64,000 nt of DNA from Pleurotus djamor (taxonomy: Eukaryota; Basidiomycota; Agaricomycetes; Agaricales; Pleurotaceae): contig JAPEVF010000025.1 in the NCBI GenBank assembly GCA_029747585.1, forward strand, positions 62,001-126,000, read 5' to 3'. Made by a program: the position numbers and the translations under genes. This document shows, piece by piece, positions 45,101-57,259 of this stretch (positions within the stretch are counted from its first letter, which is position 1; each line of letters begins with the position of its first letter). The notes under the pieces were generated by a model, which did no database searches, was not told the DNA's origin, and was given only the letters and a program-made list of their open reading frames with translations.

Positions 45101-47725
45101 GGNACGATGAAGGAACTTGCCTTTCCCAAACCCATTTCATCGGCAAGGATGCCGTTGATCCCTTGTTCGTACAAGGTGGCAAGCCAGTTCAACCCCTTCA
45201 ATTGATACTCCTTGAGCTGAGCCATCAACATCCTGGGTTGCTCGATAGTAAGCGGGCCACTGAGAGACGTTGGGTTTTGGAAGTTCAGCTCGTTNCCATC
45301 GACTGTGAGTAGTCCATATAATATAAATAAANGGNGCGAATANGTAAAACCAGAAACTCACGATCGACCAAGGGTCCTTTGGATGGTGTAGGAGTCTCTT
45401 CTTCTACCTCGGCACGAGGNAGGCCTTGACCTTTCGCAAGCTTCAAAGCCTCGTTGGTTTTTCGCTCCAATGCCGCCTGAGTGTCGAACTCCATCGCGCG
45501 TTCCTTGGCTTTCGCGATAGCCTCCTCAGCATTGTGCTTCGCGTGGCGATAGAGATTGGTCTGATCATCTGTGAAAAGAACGCCATCAAAGAAGAGGCGG
45601 TGAGAAATCAAGNGTAAAACATACCGTCATCAAAGTCGATGTCCTTCAACGTCTCAGAGTCAATCTCTGGTAAANCAGCACCAGCCGGCGCATCCGTCTT
45701 CTCTGCATCGCCTTCAACTTCAGCAGCTTAAGAGATTCCAAAAAAGAGTAAGCAAACCTGTTGATGATCGCGGATAATGGAAGGATACTGACTCTTGAGT
45801 TTATTACCGACGAAATGGCTGTAGAGCTCAGTCTGACTGATCAAGAACTCNAGCTTCCTAGCCTGTCTCGCAACCTCCCTCTTCTCCTCTTCTATCTTAG
45901 CACGGTCAATCGCCTCTTTTTGCTCCCGCTTCCTGACGTCACGCTCCTCCCGCTCATTCTTCTTCCAAAATACCTGCATTTCTCGCATCAGACGTCTCGC
46001 CTTCGCCTGAGTATCCTTGACGGCTTTGGGNGTCTTAGTTGCGAATGGTTTCCGAGCTTGAATGGATGCCAGACGCGCCAAACGCTCAAGTTGCGATTTC
46101 CTAGCAGAATATCCAGCGACATGATATTTATAGACCTAATTGTGATTTGAGAAAAGTAGAACAGGAACACAAAAATGGTGATCACCTTCGCGACGTCGCG
46201 TCGAGCGATGTTGGTCCACACTTTCCGTTGCGCTTCTTCCAGTGTCTTCACTCGTTTGACCATCATCGCGTCATCGACCTTTTTGGCTTTCTTGAGCGCA
46301 GGAATTTCTTCATCGAGATGATAAATAATTGCAGGAGGAAGGTTTGATGCGGGCGAAGAAGGGCGCGAATATGACGGGGTAACATCTCCTGATGCAGACA
46401 CTGAGTCTGGGATCCCGAGGTGTTCGAGTGCCTCCGCAGCCAATTTCCTTTTGTTCGCAGCCTTGAGTTTGCGCCCTTTCGGTGTAACAGATGGCGTATC
46501 GTTGTTGAGTTCNCTATGCGACACAGACTGAACCANATCTTTGTCTGAGGGTTTCGAGAGAAGCCTGGGAGCGGATATTGAAGTCTCAAGGCCAACATCG
46601 TGGTCCTCCGACGCGGGTACTGGTATCGCCTTGTTGGTTTTTCGNTTCTTAACCGGAGGGAGGCCCTCGACAATGGTGTAATCGACATCTGGGGCAATTG
46701 GTTCGTGGCNTCGTTCCTTTCCTTTTTTCTTCCCAAGCCCATGAACTATGGCAGCTTCGTCAATGAATCGGGTCTGTCCATCTTGATGAGGATAAGCGTT
46801 ATTGCCATACGAGTCATCCTTGTATCTCGAGGAGATATCATGAATCGACGCATCAGGTAGCATATGTTGAACTGGAGGTGGGGTCGGAGGCGGTATGGGG
46901 ATACGAGCGATCTTCGCCTTGTAGGTGTCGGACAGTTGGTGAAGCGTTTCATTGTTACGGGACTGGAGATATTCGTTTGAGGAAGAATGGAACATAGTAA
47001 GTCATAGCAATACGCACTGCTTGAGTCACCTCGAAATGCTTTGCGACTTGGCTCTGGCGCATTTGGGTTGTGAGGATATAGTCACTGAGGTCCTTTATCC
47101 ATACGTCTTCACAGTCGTCAAGGTCTGAGGAAGCAAATCGTCTTTCCTCTTCAGACTGCAAATTGGTGACGTGTGTTTCTGCACCAGGGGAGGAGGGACG
47201 TTGTTTCCCTCTCTTCCGCGTAACCTGTATGATATGTCAAGCGAACTGAACGATATCGATCTCCACGCTACTCACTCGCTTGTTCCCTCCACCAGGGCGG
47301 TAAGGTGCATCTTCCCTCTCCTCCCGTCTCCGTTTCTTGGAAACTGCCCCACCATCCGAATCCTGTTGAGAAGCGTGCACGGAGATATTGCTCGTCCTTT
47401 CGCGTGTTTCGCGCTCGGAGTAGCGTTCACTCGGTGCGTGCTTGTAGGAAGGGCTTCCTTGGTTGTATTCAGAAGGATACGCTTCCCAGGTGTGGGTGGC
47501 TTGGTATGGGCTAGGTTGGTGATTACCGGGAGGGGGTATAGAATACTCTTCGCGGTGGTCAAAATGAGACATCCGCTGAGGACGAGGGGAAATATAACTC
47601 GAGGGTGAAGTCGGGGATACGAGAGCATGATCTATGGAAAGTGACCGTGAAGACGGCGCTGTTTGCAGCGGCCGCAGAAGATGAGGAGACGAGGGTTCGT
47701 CGTTGAGGATTCTGCTCAAAGACAT
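42184..47725 (-). CDS. INO80: INO80 chromatin-remodelling ATPase (draft quality, several frame breaks)
   Basis: INO80 is the motor of the INO80 nucleosome remodeller, acting in transcription, replication and DNA repair. Start [14 protein letters not shown]. Order: disordered N-terminus; DBINO domain ([20 protein letters not shown] with the following basic helix); ATPase lobe 1 with [15 protein letters not shown] box and [11 protein letters not shown]; long INO80 insertion; lobe 2 with [17 protein letters not shown] and [11 protein letters not shown]; and a tail with [20 protein letters not shown]. From 43.3 to 45.7 kb many single Ns occur. At 43354, 43495 and 43762-43776 the frame jumps at the Ns although the INO80 sequence continues (e.g. 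[13 protein letters not shown]). These are best explained as sequencing errors rather than a pseudogene. Confidence 0.92.
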
Positions 47726-48467
47726 TGTGCTGCAGCGATATGAGGATGATTGAGAATATACGAAGATGGCCGCGCACGCGGGGAGAACTGCGACGACGAC
47801 GATTATATATGCATGCAACCGCAGGTGGCCGAGTTGGTGTTGGAAGGGTCGTCGGGAACGAGCAGGATGACGAGCACGGGAGGAAGGGAGTGGGTGGGTG
47901 GAAGATAAGGGTAAGAGAGGAAAGGGGGGGATTTGGGTTGAGAGTCAGCTGGCGTAGGGTGGGATTTCGTTCGAGTCTGATCCTTTTTACGCATTTACAT
48001 CGGTCTCGTTTCTCTGTCTCAATTAGGAAATGACCCTTTCGCTGTTTTCTTAGGTCCTCGTCACCCCAGACCAGAATTGGGCGATCTCAGAACAAGTCCT
48101 CGACTCGCCAGGCTCGCATTCGCATTCGAACTTTTCGCAATCACTTTGATGTCGTCGTCCTCTTTTCCTCCCTTTTTGACCGAGGCTGACCAAGGTGACA
48201 AGCCAGCGAGTTTTCATAATACTGTTCGCTCGGCACTAGGCGGTGCCACATCCCATTCGGGGTCCCACCTCACGAAANCATTCTTCTTGGGCAACCGTCT
48301 TGCTCTCCAGCCTCAAACGTTGGCATTCCCCCCAGAAGTCGTACGTACGCAGTATGTAATTACAGTAGTATGGTAATAGATAAATTCCTTGCAAGTATCA
48401 GTATGTAATCGCCTCAACACCTCTAACCCACCCAAGCTCAACAACTTTAGCTNTGTCCGTAGCTGTA
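47726..48467. other. Intergenic: INO80 promoter and fumarase 3' flank
   Basis: 742 bp between two minus-strand genes. Purine- and pyrimidine-rich stretches occur near 47880-47930. A sequence near 48070-48330 stays open on the plus strand but matches no family and has no start in good context; I treat it as non-coding. Confidence 0.45.
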
Positions 48468-50416
48468 TCATGAGGATTCCGGGTACAGCATCAACTCAGG
48501 TCGGACTTTTTCGTCGAATTCCTCCGGTGTGAGGAAGCCCAAGGCCACGGTTGCTTCTTTGAGTGTTGTTCCCTCCTTATGAGCCTTCTTTGCGCATTTG
48601 GCAACATCTGGTGACGGGGAGATTAATTGACCATGTTGGGTAAGCCCCGCATTTTACCACGACTTACTATCATAGCCGAGATGACTGTTGAGGATCGTGG
48701 CCAGCATCAGCGATTCGTTCATCAAGGCATTGATTCGCTTCTCGTTCGCTTGTATTCCAACAACGCAGTTCTTCGTGAAGGACCGGGAACCTACGAGGAC
48801 ATCAGAAATGACAAAACAAACAAAAGGTGTGCCTCGAACCATCAGCCAACAANCGGATGCTTTGAAGGACATTTTTTATGATGACAGGTTTGAAAACGTT
48901 CAACTAAATGCACGTGTTAGAAGACGAGCTGCCAAGGCTGAAACTGGAGAAGGCCACATACCTCAAACTGCCCACTGGCACCAGCGACGCTCACGGCAGT
49001 TTGATTTCCCATCACCTGCGCTGCCACCATGGTGATAGCCTCACACTGTGTGGGATTGACCTTGCCCGGCATGATGCTACTACCAGGTTCGTTTTCAGGC
49101 AAGCTGAGCTCGCCAAACCCGCAGCGAGGACCCGATGCAAGGAACCGTATATCGTTCGCAATTTTCATTAGAGAACAAGCAATGACGTTCAGGGCTCCGT
49201 GTGCCTCGACCATGGCATCATGAGTAGCAAGCGCCTCNAACTGCATAGGAAACCATCAACAACAGTGAAATGGGTTGCTGTCAGGAGAGCTCACCTTGTT
49301 GGGTGCGGTTTGNAAGGGAAGACCAGTCAACTTGGCAACCTCAGCGGCAACCTTGACATCAAATCCCTTCTTCGTGTTCAAACCCTGTGCGGCCGTATGT
49401 CTGAGTGGTGGGCGAGGAGTCAGGCGCAGCAGAGGACTCACCGTGCCGACAGCCGTACCACCTTGCGCAAGGCAGCTAAGGCGTGGAAGGACACCTTCAA
49501 TGCGAGCGATGCCATTGGTTATCTGCTGAACGTATCCGGAGAATTCTTGGCCCAAAGTGAGCGGAGTTGCATCCTTGCGATAGGAAGTCAGATATACTCC
49601 CGCTTTACAAGCTAAAGACATCGGCTAACCTGTAAATGAGTCCGGCCGATCTTGATGATGTTATCGAAAGCTTTGGCCTTTGCATCCAAAGCATCGCGAA
49701 GCTCGGCCAGAGCAGGCAGCAAGGAGTTATGAATTTCGGTGACAGCTGCGATATGCATTGCGGTGGGGAAACTAAGCATGATGAGTCCAAGCGATATCAT
49801 AGGAGAAGAAGTTCGACATACGAATCATTGCTACTTTGACTCTTGTTGACATGGTCATTGGGATGGACAGGGTTCTTTGAGCCAAGTTGACCGCCGAGGA
49901 GTTCAATTGCGCGATTGGAAATGACCTGTAGGACGTGAAGCAACCCCACATTCTACAAGACTCGGATGACTTGCCTCATTGGCATTCATGTTACTCTGTG
50001 TACCACTACCGGTTTGGAAGACCACCAATGGGAAATGGTCGACTAGCTTGCCCGAGATGACCTAGGGGGCAGAAATTAACTCTGATCTGCGCTTATANTT
50101 TATGACGTACATCATCTGAAGCCTGNTGAATTGCCTGAGCAATCTTTGGGTCCAATCCGTACTCGGAATTAACGATTGAAGCAGCTTTTTTGAGGATNCC
50201 GAAGGCCTTGATCAAAGGCAACGGAAGACGTTCGGCGGGACCACCGATGTCGAAGTTTTGCAGCGATCTGGNNGAAGATTCGTGCTACNTGAGTAAAGNN
50301 ATGGANAAGAAGTCTGATAATGANTGACCTCTGGGTTTGTGCGCCCCAATATCTATCCGCGGGAACCTGGAGCTCGCCGAAGGTGTCCTTCTCTATGCGG
50401 AATTGNTGGGACTNNC
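48468..50416 (-). CDS. FUM1: Fumarate hydratase class II (5' end lost in gap)
   Basis: Fumarase hydrates fumarate to malate in the TCA cycle and, in the cytosol, in the DNA damage response. The visible part runs from [20 protein letters not shown] (family N-terminal motif) to the C-terminus ELMLYPESS at 48468. Clear landmarks: FHPNDHVN-type region around 49800-49850 (split by an intron), [34 protein letters not shown] with the catalytic serine loop [12 protein letters not shown], and [18 protein letters not shown]. Seven or more short introns. The start, and any mitochondrial presequence, lie in or beyond the N run at 50417-50824. Single Ns occur in exons but the visible frame is intact. Confidence 0.9.
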
Positions 50417-50824
50417 NNNNNNNNNNNNNNNNNNNNNNNNNNNNNNNNNNNNNNNNNNNNNNNNNNNNNNNNNNNNNNNNNNNNNNNNNNNNNNNNNNNN
50501 NNNNNNNNNNNNNNNNNNNNNNNNNNNNNNNNNNNNNNNNNNNNNNNNNNNNNNNNNNNNNNNNNNNNNNNNNNNNNNNNNNNNNNNNNNNNNNNNNNNN
50601 NNNNNNNNNNNNNNNNNNNNNNNNNNNNNNNNNNNNNNNNNNNNNNNNNNNNNNNNNNNNNNNNNNNNNNNNNNNNNNNNNNNNNNNNNNNNNNNNNNNN
50701 NNNNNNNNNNNNNNNNNNNNNNNNNNNNNNNNNNNNNNNNNNNNNNNNNNNNNNNNNNNNNNNNNNNNNNNNNNNNNNNNNNNNNNNNNNNNNNNNNNNN
50801 NNNNNNNNNNNNNNNNNNNNNNNN
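50417..50824. other. Assembly gap (run of 408 Ns)
   Basis: Continuous N from 50417 to 50824, flanked by scattered Ns. It swallows the 5' end of the fumarase gene and probably part of the divergent promoter to PEX11. Open frames drawn through the gap have no meaning. Confidence 0.99.
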
Positions 50825-51202
50825 ACGGCGTCCACAGTTTGTTTGCCACCATCCAGGGCATTCTCCAGCGTTNCTTCCTTCCATCTGCCCGTTCCATCCT
50901 ATTCCGCGCCANTTCTGCCAAGACGCTTACCCCACGGNCTTCCGNGCACGGAACGTTATGTAAAATCGCGTTGATGGGGCCAGAGCGGGGAAAGTCTACA
51001 CCGAAAGGTGGAAGAAGATGATGCCNCATAGAGTCGCAGTTTATATTGTGTTTTGGTGGTTGAGAAACCCGGGGTACAAGCAACGCCAGTATGCCGACCA
51101 CCCAGGTATCACGTGTGAACGCACATATGGGTGCTTGTGTTATAACGGGCTACATCCGCTCTGCGCTCTCTTCTCCCTCCTCGTCACCTAGAACCTCCCA
51201 CA
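50825..51202. promoter_or_regulatory. Right part of the fumarase-PEX11 divergent region
   Basis: 378 bp between the gap and the PEX11 start. I looked for the fumarase first exon on the minus strand and found none that resembles the family. A C/T-rich leader (about 51165-51200) precedes PEX11. Confidence 0.4.
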
Positions 51203-52283
51203 ATGGCCGCCGTCGCTGCTCAAGTCGTCCTCCACCCTGCCGTCACGCAGACCCTCAAGATGGGTAGCACCACCGTCGGTCGNGACAAGGTATGNGAGGT
51301 CTCGGCCCCTGATCACCNNNNACTCACNAGAGCTCTCGCGGAACACAGACGTANCGTGCTATCCAGTACTTTGCCCGCTTCTATGCCTGGTANCTCTTGT
51401 CCCGTGGAAACAAGGACGAGGCTGCCCGATGGTCCGCGCTCAAGTCTCATCTGGGCACGGCGAGAAAATGTCAGTCCTCCGCCTCTCCTTGTCTCCGCTC
51501 ATGCTGATATCTGCGTCTAGTGATGCGTCTCGGGAAGCCCATTGAGCACCTACAAGCCGCGGTCAAGGCCTCGCTGGCTTCAGGTCCACCAGCGGAACAG
51601 ATTACCACAATTTGNCGNCAACTGGGTTACTTCGGTTATCTCACATTCGATGCNTTCGTCTGGGTATGNCTCCANNTNAGTCCANNNTANANCNCCGTGA
51701 NCNAACCTCNTTGCAGGCNCANAACATCAAGNTGATCANNCTNCAACCTGAGACAGCNGAANAAAGTGGGCAANCTCGCGAACCGATTNTGGGCCATCGG
51801 TATCCTCTTCAGTCTTGTCCATGCCGCGTTCAAGGTCAGTTCTCCATGTTCCTTCGTTGCTCTTATCATCAAACTCATCCGTTGTGTGCAGCATACTCGC
51901 TTGGTTGCCCAGATCAAGCAACTGAAGTTCCAGCGCCCCTGGGGCGAAAAGGATCTTGGTGAGGAGGCCGATAGAGAGGTCCGCTTGAGCGCGCTTTACA
52001 AGTACGTCTCCATCCCTTCTGAGCTTGCTTCACGCACATTGACTCCTCTCTCAAGGGCTCNTGAGGATCTCCGCCAGCAATTCTACATTGATATCCTTGA
52101 TATCTGGAACCCCACGACATCGCTTGGCTATTTCCACCTTAACGACGGTGTTGTCGGTATCTTCGGGTATGTAGCCTGTCCTACTTTGGNCAAATGTCNT
52201 GNTCACTGGTCTTGGATCCTAGTGTCATCTCNTCCATACTTGGATGGCANAAGCAGTGGAAAGCTGTTCATGGAAAGAAATAG
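51203..52283 (+). CDS. PEX11: Peroxisomal membrane protein PEX11
   Basis: PEX11 drives peroxisome elongation and division. Start MAAVAAQVVLHPAV; exons are split by four or five short introns that contain most of the Ns. Joined sequence: TVGRDKTYRAIQYFARFYAW, YLLSRGNKDEAARWSALKSH, MRLGKPIEHLQAAVKAS, QLGYFGYLTFDAFVW, KVGKLANRFWAIGILFSLVH, then QFYIDILDIWNPTTSLGY, LNDGVVGIFG and the end SSILGWQKQWKAVHGKK. The amphipathic N-terminal segment and the C-terminal membrane stretch are as in known PEX11. Several residues fall on Ns, so a few are assumed from the frame. Converges on the cupredoxin gene. Confidence 0.88.
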
Positions 52284-52555
52284 CGATCTCGCCTTCGCTT
52301 TTACATGTACTACCTTCTACCGTANTAATATTATTGACTTTGTTACCTTCTCATTCANTCNGAATCACTCAGAATCACGCACGGAAAGGNGCGTCCAAAA
52401 CCGGGTATATATTTACGACTGTCCTCTAGAACATTATACGCAGNAAAAACATCAAGCGGACGTCGCCTGAAGGGCAAGTAAAATAAAAATAGGTACGGCT
52501 ATGTCATCAAGACAGATAGTCCGAAAGTGTCTGGGTGCTCGTGTCATGTCTCAGG

Positions 52556-54081
52556 TTATAGCAGGGAGAACAAGGTAGCGATAGCGAACGCGGCGACGGT
52601 GAAGCCACCAGCGTGGACGGAGAAGGCACCGTTTGAGGGAGCTGGGTCAGCAGAGCCGGAGGTNTCGGGNGCGTTNGCAGCGGCGGCNGTACCGTTCAAT
52701 TGGGTGGCAACGGTCTTGAAGGCCTCGAAGTTNCGNGGACCACTCTCGTCAGAGTTGATGGCGAAGACCATACCNGCACCACAGTGGGANGCAGGGGTCT
52801 TTTGACGGCACTGTTTTNANTTNGGGTNAGACAAGATCACGAACANATNGGACGAGGACTAACGTAGGCCCAGATGGGAGCGGTGTCGTTGACGGTCAAG
52901 CTCCAGGTAGGGAAAGTAGAGGCATCATCAGTAACGGGGAAGCTATGNGNATGNCNAATGAGTATTTGTGTCCAAAATATTCATAGAGATGACATACAAG
53001 CCAGAGTCGAAGCCCTCAACGCCAGTCTCGCTAACAAGCTTGCGGCATGGGTCACCGAAGGAGGATTGGGTAACGGTGTGGTTCTTCTGGTGGCTAAATT
53101 GACAAAATGTAAGTGGAGGGAATACGAGACAGAAGGGAAGATTACATACAACTCGAAGAGGATGGTATCGCGGGGTTGAGCAGAGATGTGAGGGGGATCG
53201 AAGAGGAGCTTTCCGGGTCCGCCAACGATGACCTTGTGCACGTTACCAGTGACCGAGGCAGGGGTGGGCTCAGGGGAGCCAGGGTAAGAGGTGTAAACGG
53301 TCTCCCAGGTAGATGATTCGAGGGTAACGGTCTTGGTGACGACTTGGGCAATGGGGGCAGGTGGGAGAGTGACACCACCGTAGGCAGCGGTCCATGTGGT
53401 GGTAGAAGCGTCACCGTAGCCGGCATAAGAGCCAGAGCCGCTGGAACCACTGCTGCCATAGCCAGATCCACCGTAGCCAGAGCCGCCGTAGCTTGGGCTG
53501 CTACCATAGCCACCGTATGAATCGGCGGTAGCAGATGGAGCAGCAGCTGACGAGGAAGCCTCAGCGACGAGGCGGGCACCGACCTCCAAAGCAGACTTCT
53601 TGAAGTTGATGAACGAGTTGGGAGCGTCATCAGCACCGCAGTTGATGGCGAAAACCATTCCCTGGCCACAGTGACTGGCGGGGGTCTTGGAAGCCTGACG
53701 GCAGTATACCCAGATGGGCTGGGTATCGTTTACGGTCACCGTCCACGTTGGGAAGTTCTCGGTGGTGTTGGCTGGGACTGGGATGAAGCCAGAGTCGAAA
53801 CCGCCATCCTTACGACCACAAGGATCGGCGAATGAGGACTGCGTGACGGTGTGGTTCTTGGGGTGGAAGTGGAAGACAACTTGATCACCGGGGTGGGCAG
53901 CCTGCGAAAATATTGTTAGTTGATTGATTGGGATGAAACTGGGGAGATATGGGGGGCTTACGATTGCCTCAGGCGAGAACACCAGTGCACCGCCTTCACC
54001 GCCGACTTGGATGTCGTATACTGCAGCTGAGGCAAAGGGGAGCAGAGCCAGAAGGGGGAACGAAGCGAACTTGGCGAACAT
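52556..54081 (-). CDS. GPI-anchored surface protein with two cupredoxin domains
   Basis: A secreted, probably cell-wall-associated protein. The first 19 residues (MFAKFASFPLLALLPFASA) are a signal peptide. Two plastocyanin-like domains follow, separated by a Ser/Gly/Tyr-rich linker with repeats like YGGSGYGGSGYG. Both domains keep all four type-1 copper ligands: His in KNHTVTQSSF, Cys in WVYCRQ or WAYCRQ, His in PASHC, and Met in GMVFAIN. The C-terminus (NGAFSVHAGGFTVAAFAIATLFSLL, here cut into parts: SNGAFSV then a hydrophobic tail) fits a GPI signal. Fungal single-domain relatives are common extracellular serine-rich proteins; their role is not settled. Some Ns lie in introns and codons. 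Confidence 0.85.
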
Positions 54082-55195
54082 GATGAAGGGTGTTTAAAAA
54101 CTGAGGAATCGCTAGCGATTTGTGGAAAAAAGAAGGTGTGGGGTGTCGAGTTGTAATAAACACTGTGAGTGAGCAAGAAAGAGCGAAGAACCGAGAACCA
54201 GTCGTAAAAGCAAAAACACCAGGCGAAAAGGACGCAAAGGGAGGGGAAAGATGAGGGAGAGAAGGAAGGGAGGAGGCAGGGACTTGAGGCATTTTTGTAC
54301 CTCCCTCCTTGACAACAATAACAAATCCATTGTTCTGGGATCCTGCGCGTTTTCATTGGCTGCAGCACACGTGCAGCCCAAGGCATCAGCCAATCGCCTG
54401 CCAAGGAACCATTTTGCTCACAGATGCCATCATGATGGCTGACAGAGTAGCTAAACATAGGCAAGTCGACGGTTACTGTTGTCTCATATAATAAACGAGG
54501 CGGTGGGAAAGGCAGAAGGGGAGCCTTGTCTTGCATCTGGCAGCCTTTTATATTCGCCTCATGCGTGAAATCTCAATGGAGCACCGCCAAACGCACTGGT
54601 TTGTGAAACCCGGTAAGAGACCTAGCTCAGCCTGGTTTCGGTCGGACGATGTAACCAACTAAGGCCGTTTCAACACTTTATTCAGTGATTTCGCAATACA
54701 ACTTCCCGACGACGGACTCAGGGCATACCCATGCCCAGTGAAACGACCTTCAGCGCTCTTCGCAAATCCGAGTTCGCGTTCGTATTCCAGTAGCTCGTTA
54801 TTGTGATCTTTCGCGTTGCGGGAACTGTGATAAATCTATCTGTGATTCTGCGAATAACGTACTACTGCCTGCGAGGCATCTAGTCATCCAAACACCTCAG
54901 CTCGCATCAGCAACTCCACCTTCATCTGTGCCAGGCAACCAAGTCACCCGTGTCCCAAAGAAATCACATTTGCCCCGACCTGGGCTGCGCGGTCACACCT
55001 TCTGAAACGCTTGCCCTCTCTAACCGTATGGTTGCCATCTCATAACCCTGACATCTACCCCCGACACAAATTCATATATAAACCGCTGGCCATGTCTCCT
55101 CAGTTACTCAAATCCCAGGTTTGGACTTCACCCGCTCTCTCCTTCACTCACCCTTCGACTTCAACGTACTCCACCGGCTGGATTCTGGTGTCATA
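54082..55195. promoter_or_regulatory. 1.1-kb divergent promoter, cupredoxin gene / MAP kinase
   Basis: The left end (54082-54300) is pyrimidine-rich on the minus strand, a common feature before strongly expressed fungal genes. The right end has a TATA box at 55075-55082. A stretch near 54620 looks like a tRNA D-arm but no other tRNA part follows. No coding frame was supported. Confidence 0.5.
55075..55082 (+). promoter_or_regulatory. TATA box of the MAP kinase gene
   Basis: TATATAAA, 114 bp before the ATG at 55196, with no other TATA sequence in the proximal promoter. Confidence 0.5.
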
Positions 55196-56795
<1,600 letters not shown>

Positions 56796-57259
56796 GACCC
56801 TTGACGACCTCGAATAATCCTCTTCCGAGATGGATCGTTTATGCCACGCATGTTATGCTTCACGACACTCATGTAGCTCTGAACCATATGTCATTGTATT
56901 TGTATATTGCGGAGGTCTCTCCCATCCACATAATATCATGATATTTATTGCCGCCCAATTGCATTGAGAGATTGTGAATGTCTGTGTACTCTTCATCCAC
57001 CCTCCGTACACCTACTCTACACATCGGACTTAGATCGAACATCAGACATGGCAGATGATACATAACCTGCGCGACGGAACTCCACACCAGGTAAGCAATG
57101 GTCAAAGTAAACGTTGGATAAGCAAGTAATCTCGTATCAAGCTAACCAAGGGAAGACGGAGGAAATATCGAGGAGATATGGTAAACATCATTTTGGGTAC
57201 AAAGTAATAGGTATGCGTGTCGATAAATTAGCACAGCAATGAGAAAGCAACACAAAGAT
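56796..57259. other. Intergenic spacer between convergent genes
   Basis: 464 bp holding the MAP kinase 3' UTR and the 3' UTR of the SAP-domain gene. Nothing else was recognised. Confidence 0.5.

Noticed and set aside
47171..47608. 145-codon plus-strand frame opposite the INO80 N-terminus
   Set aside because: No family match, and the minus strand carries a conserved INO80 start with proper introns.
50169..51101. Long frames crossing the N run
   Set aside because: They exist only because Ns are translated as X; there is no sequence evidence.
54614..54660. tRNA-like stretch (TAGCTCAGCCTGG)
   Set aside because: It resembles a D-arm but no anticodon arm, T-arm (GTTCRA) or acceptor pairing follows.
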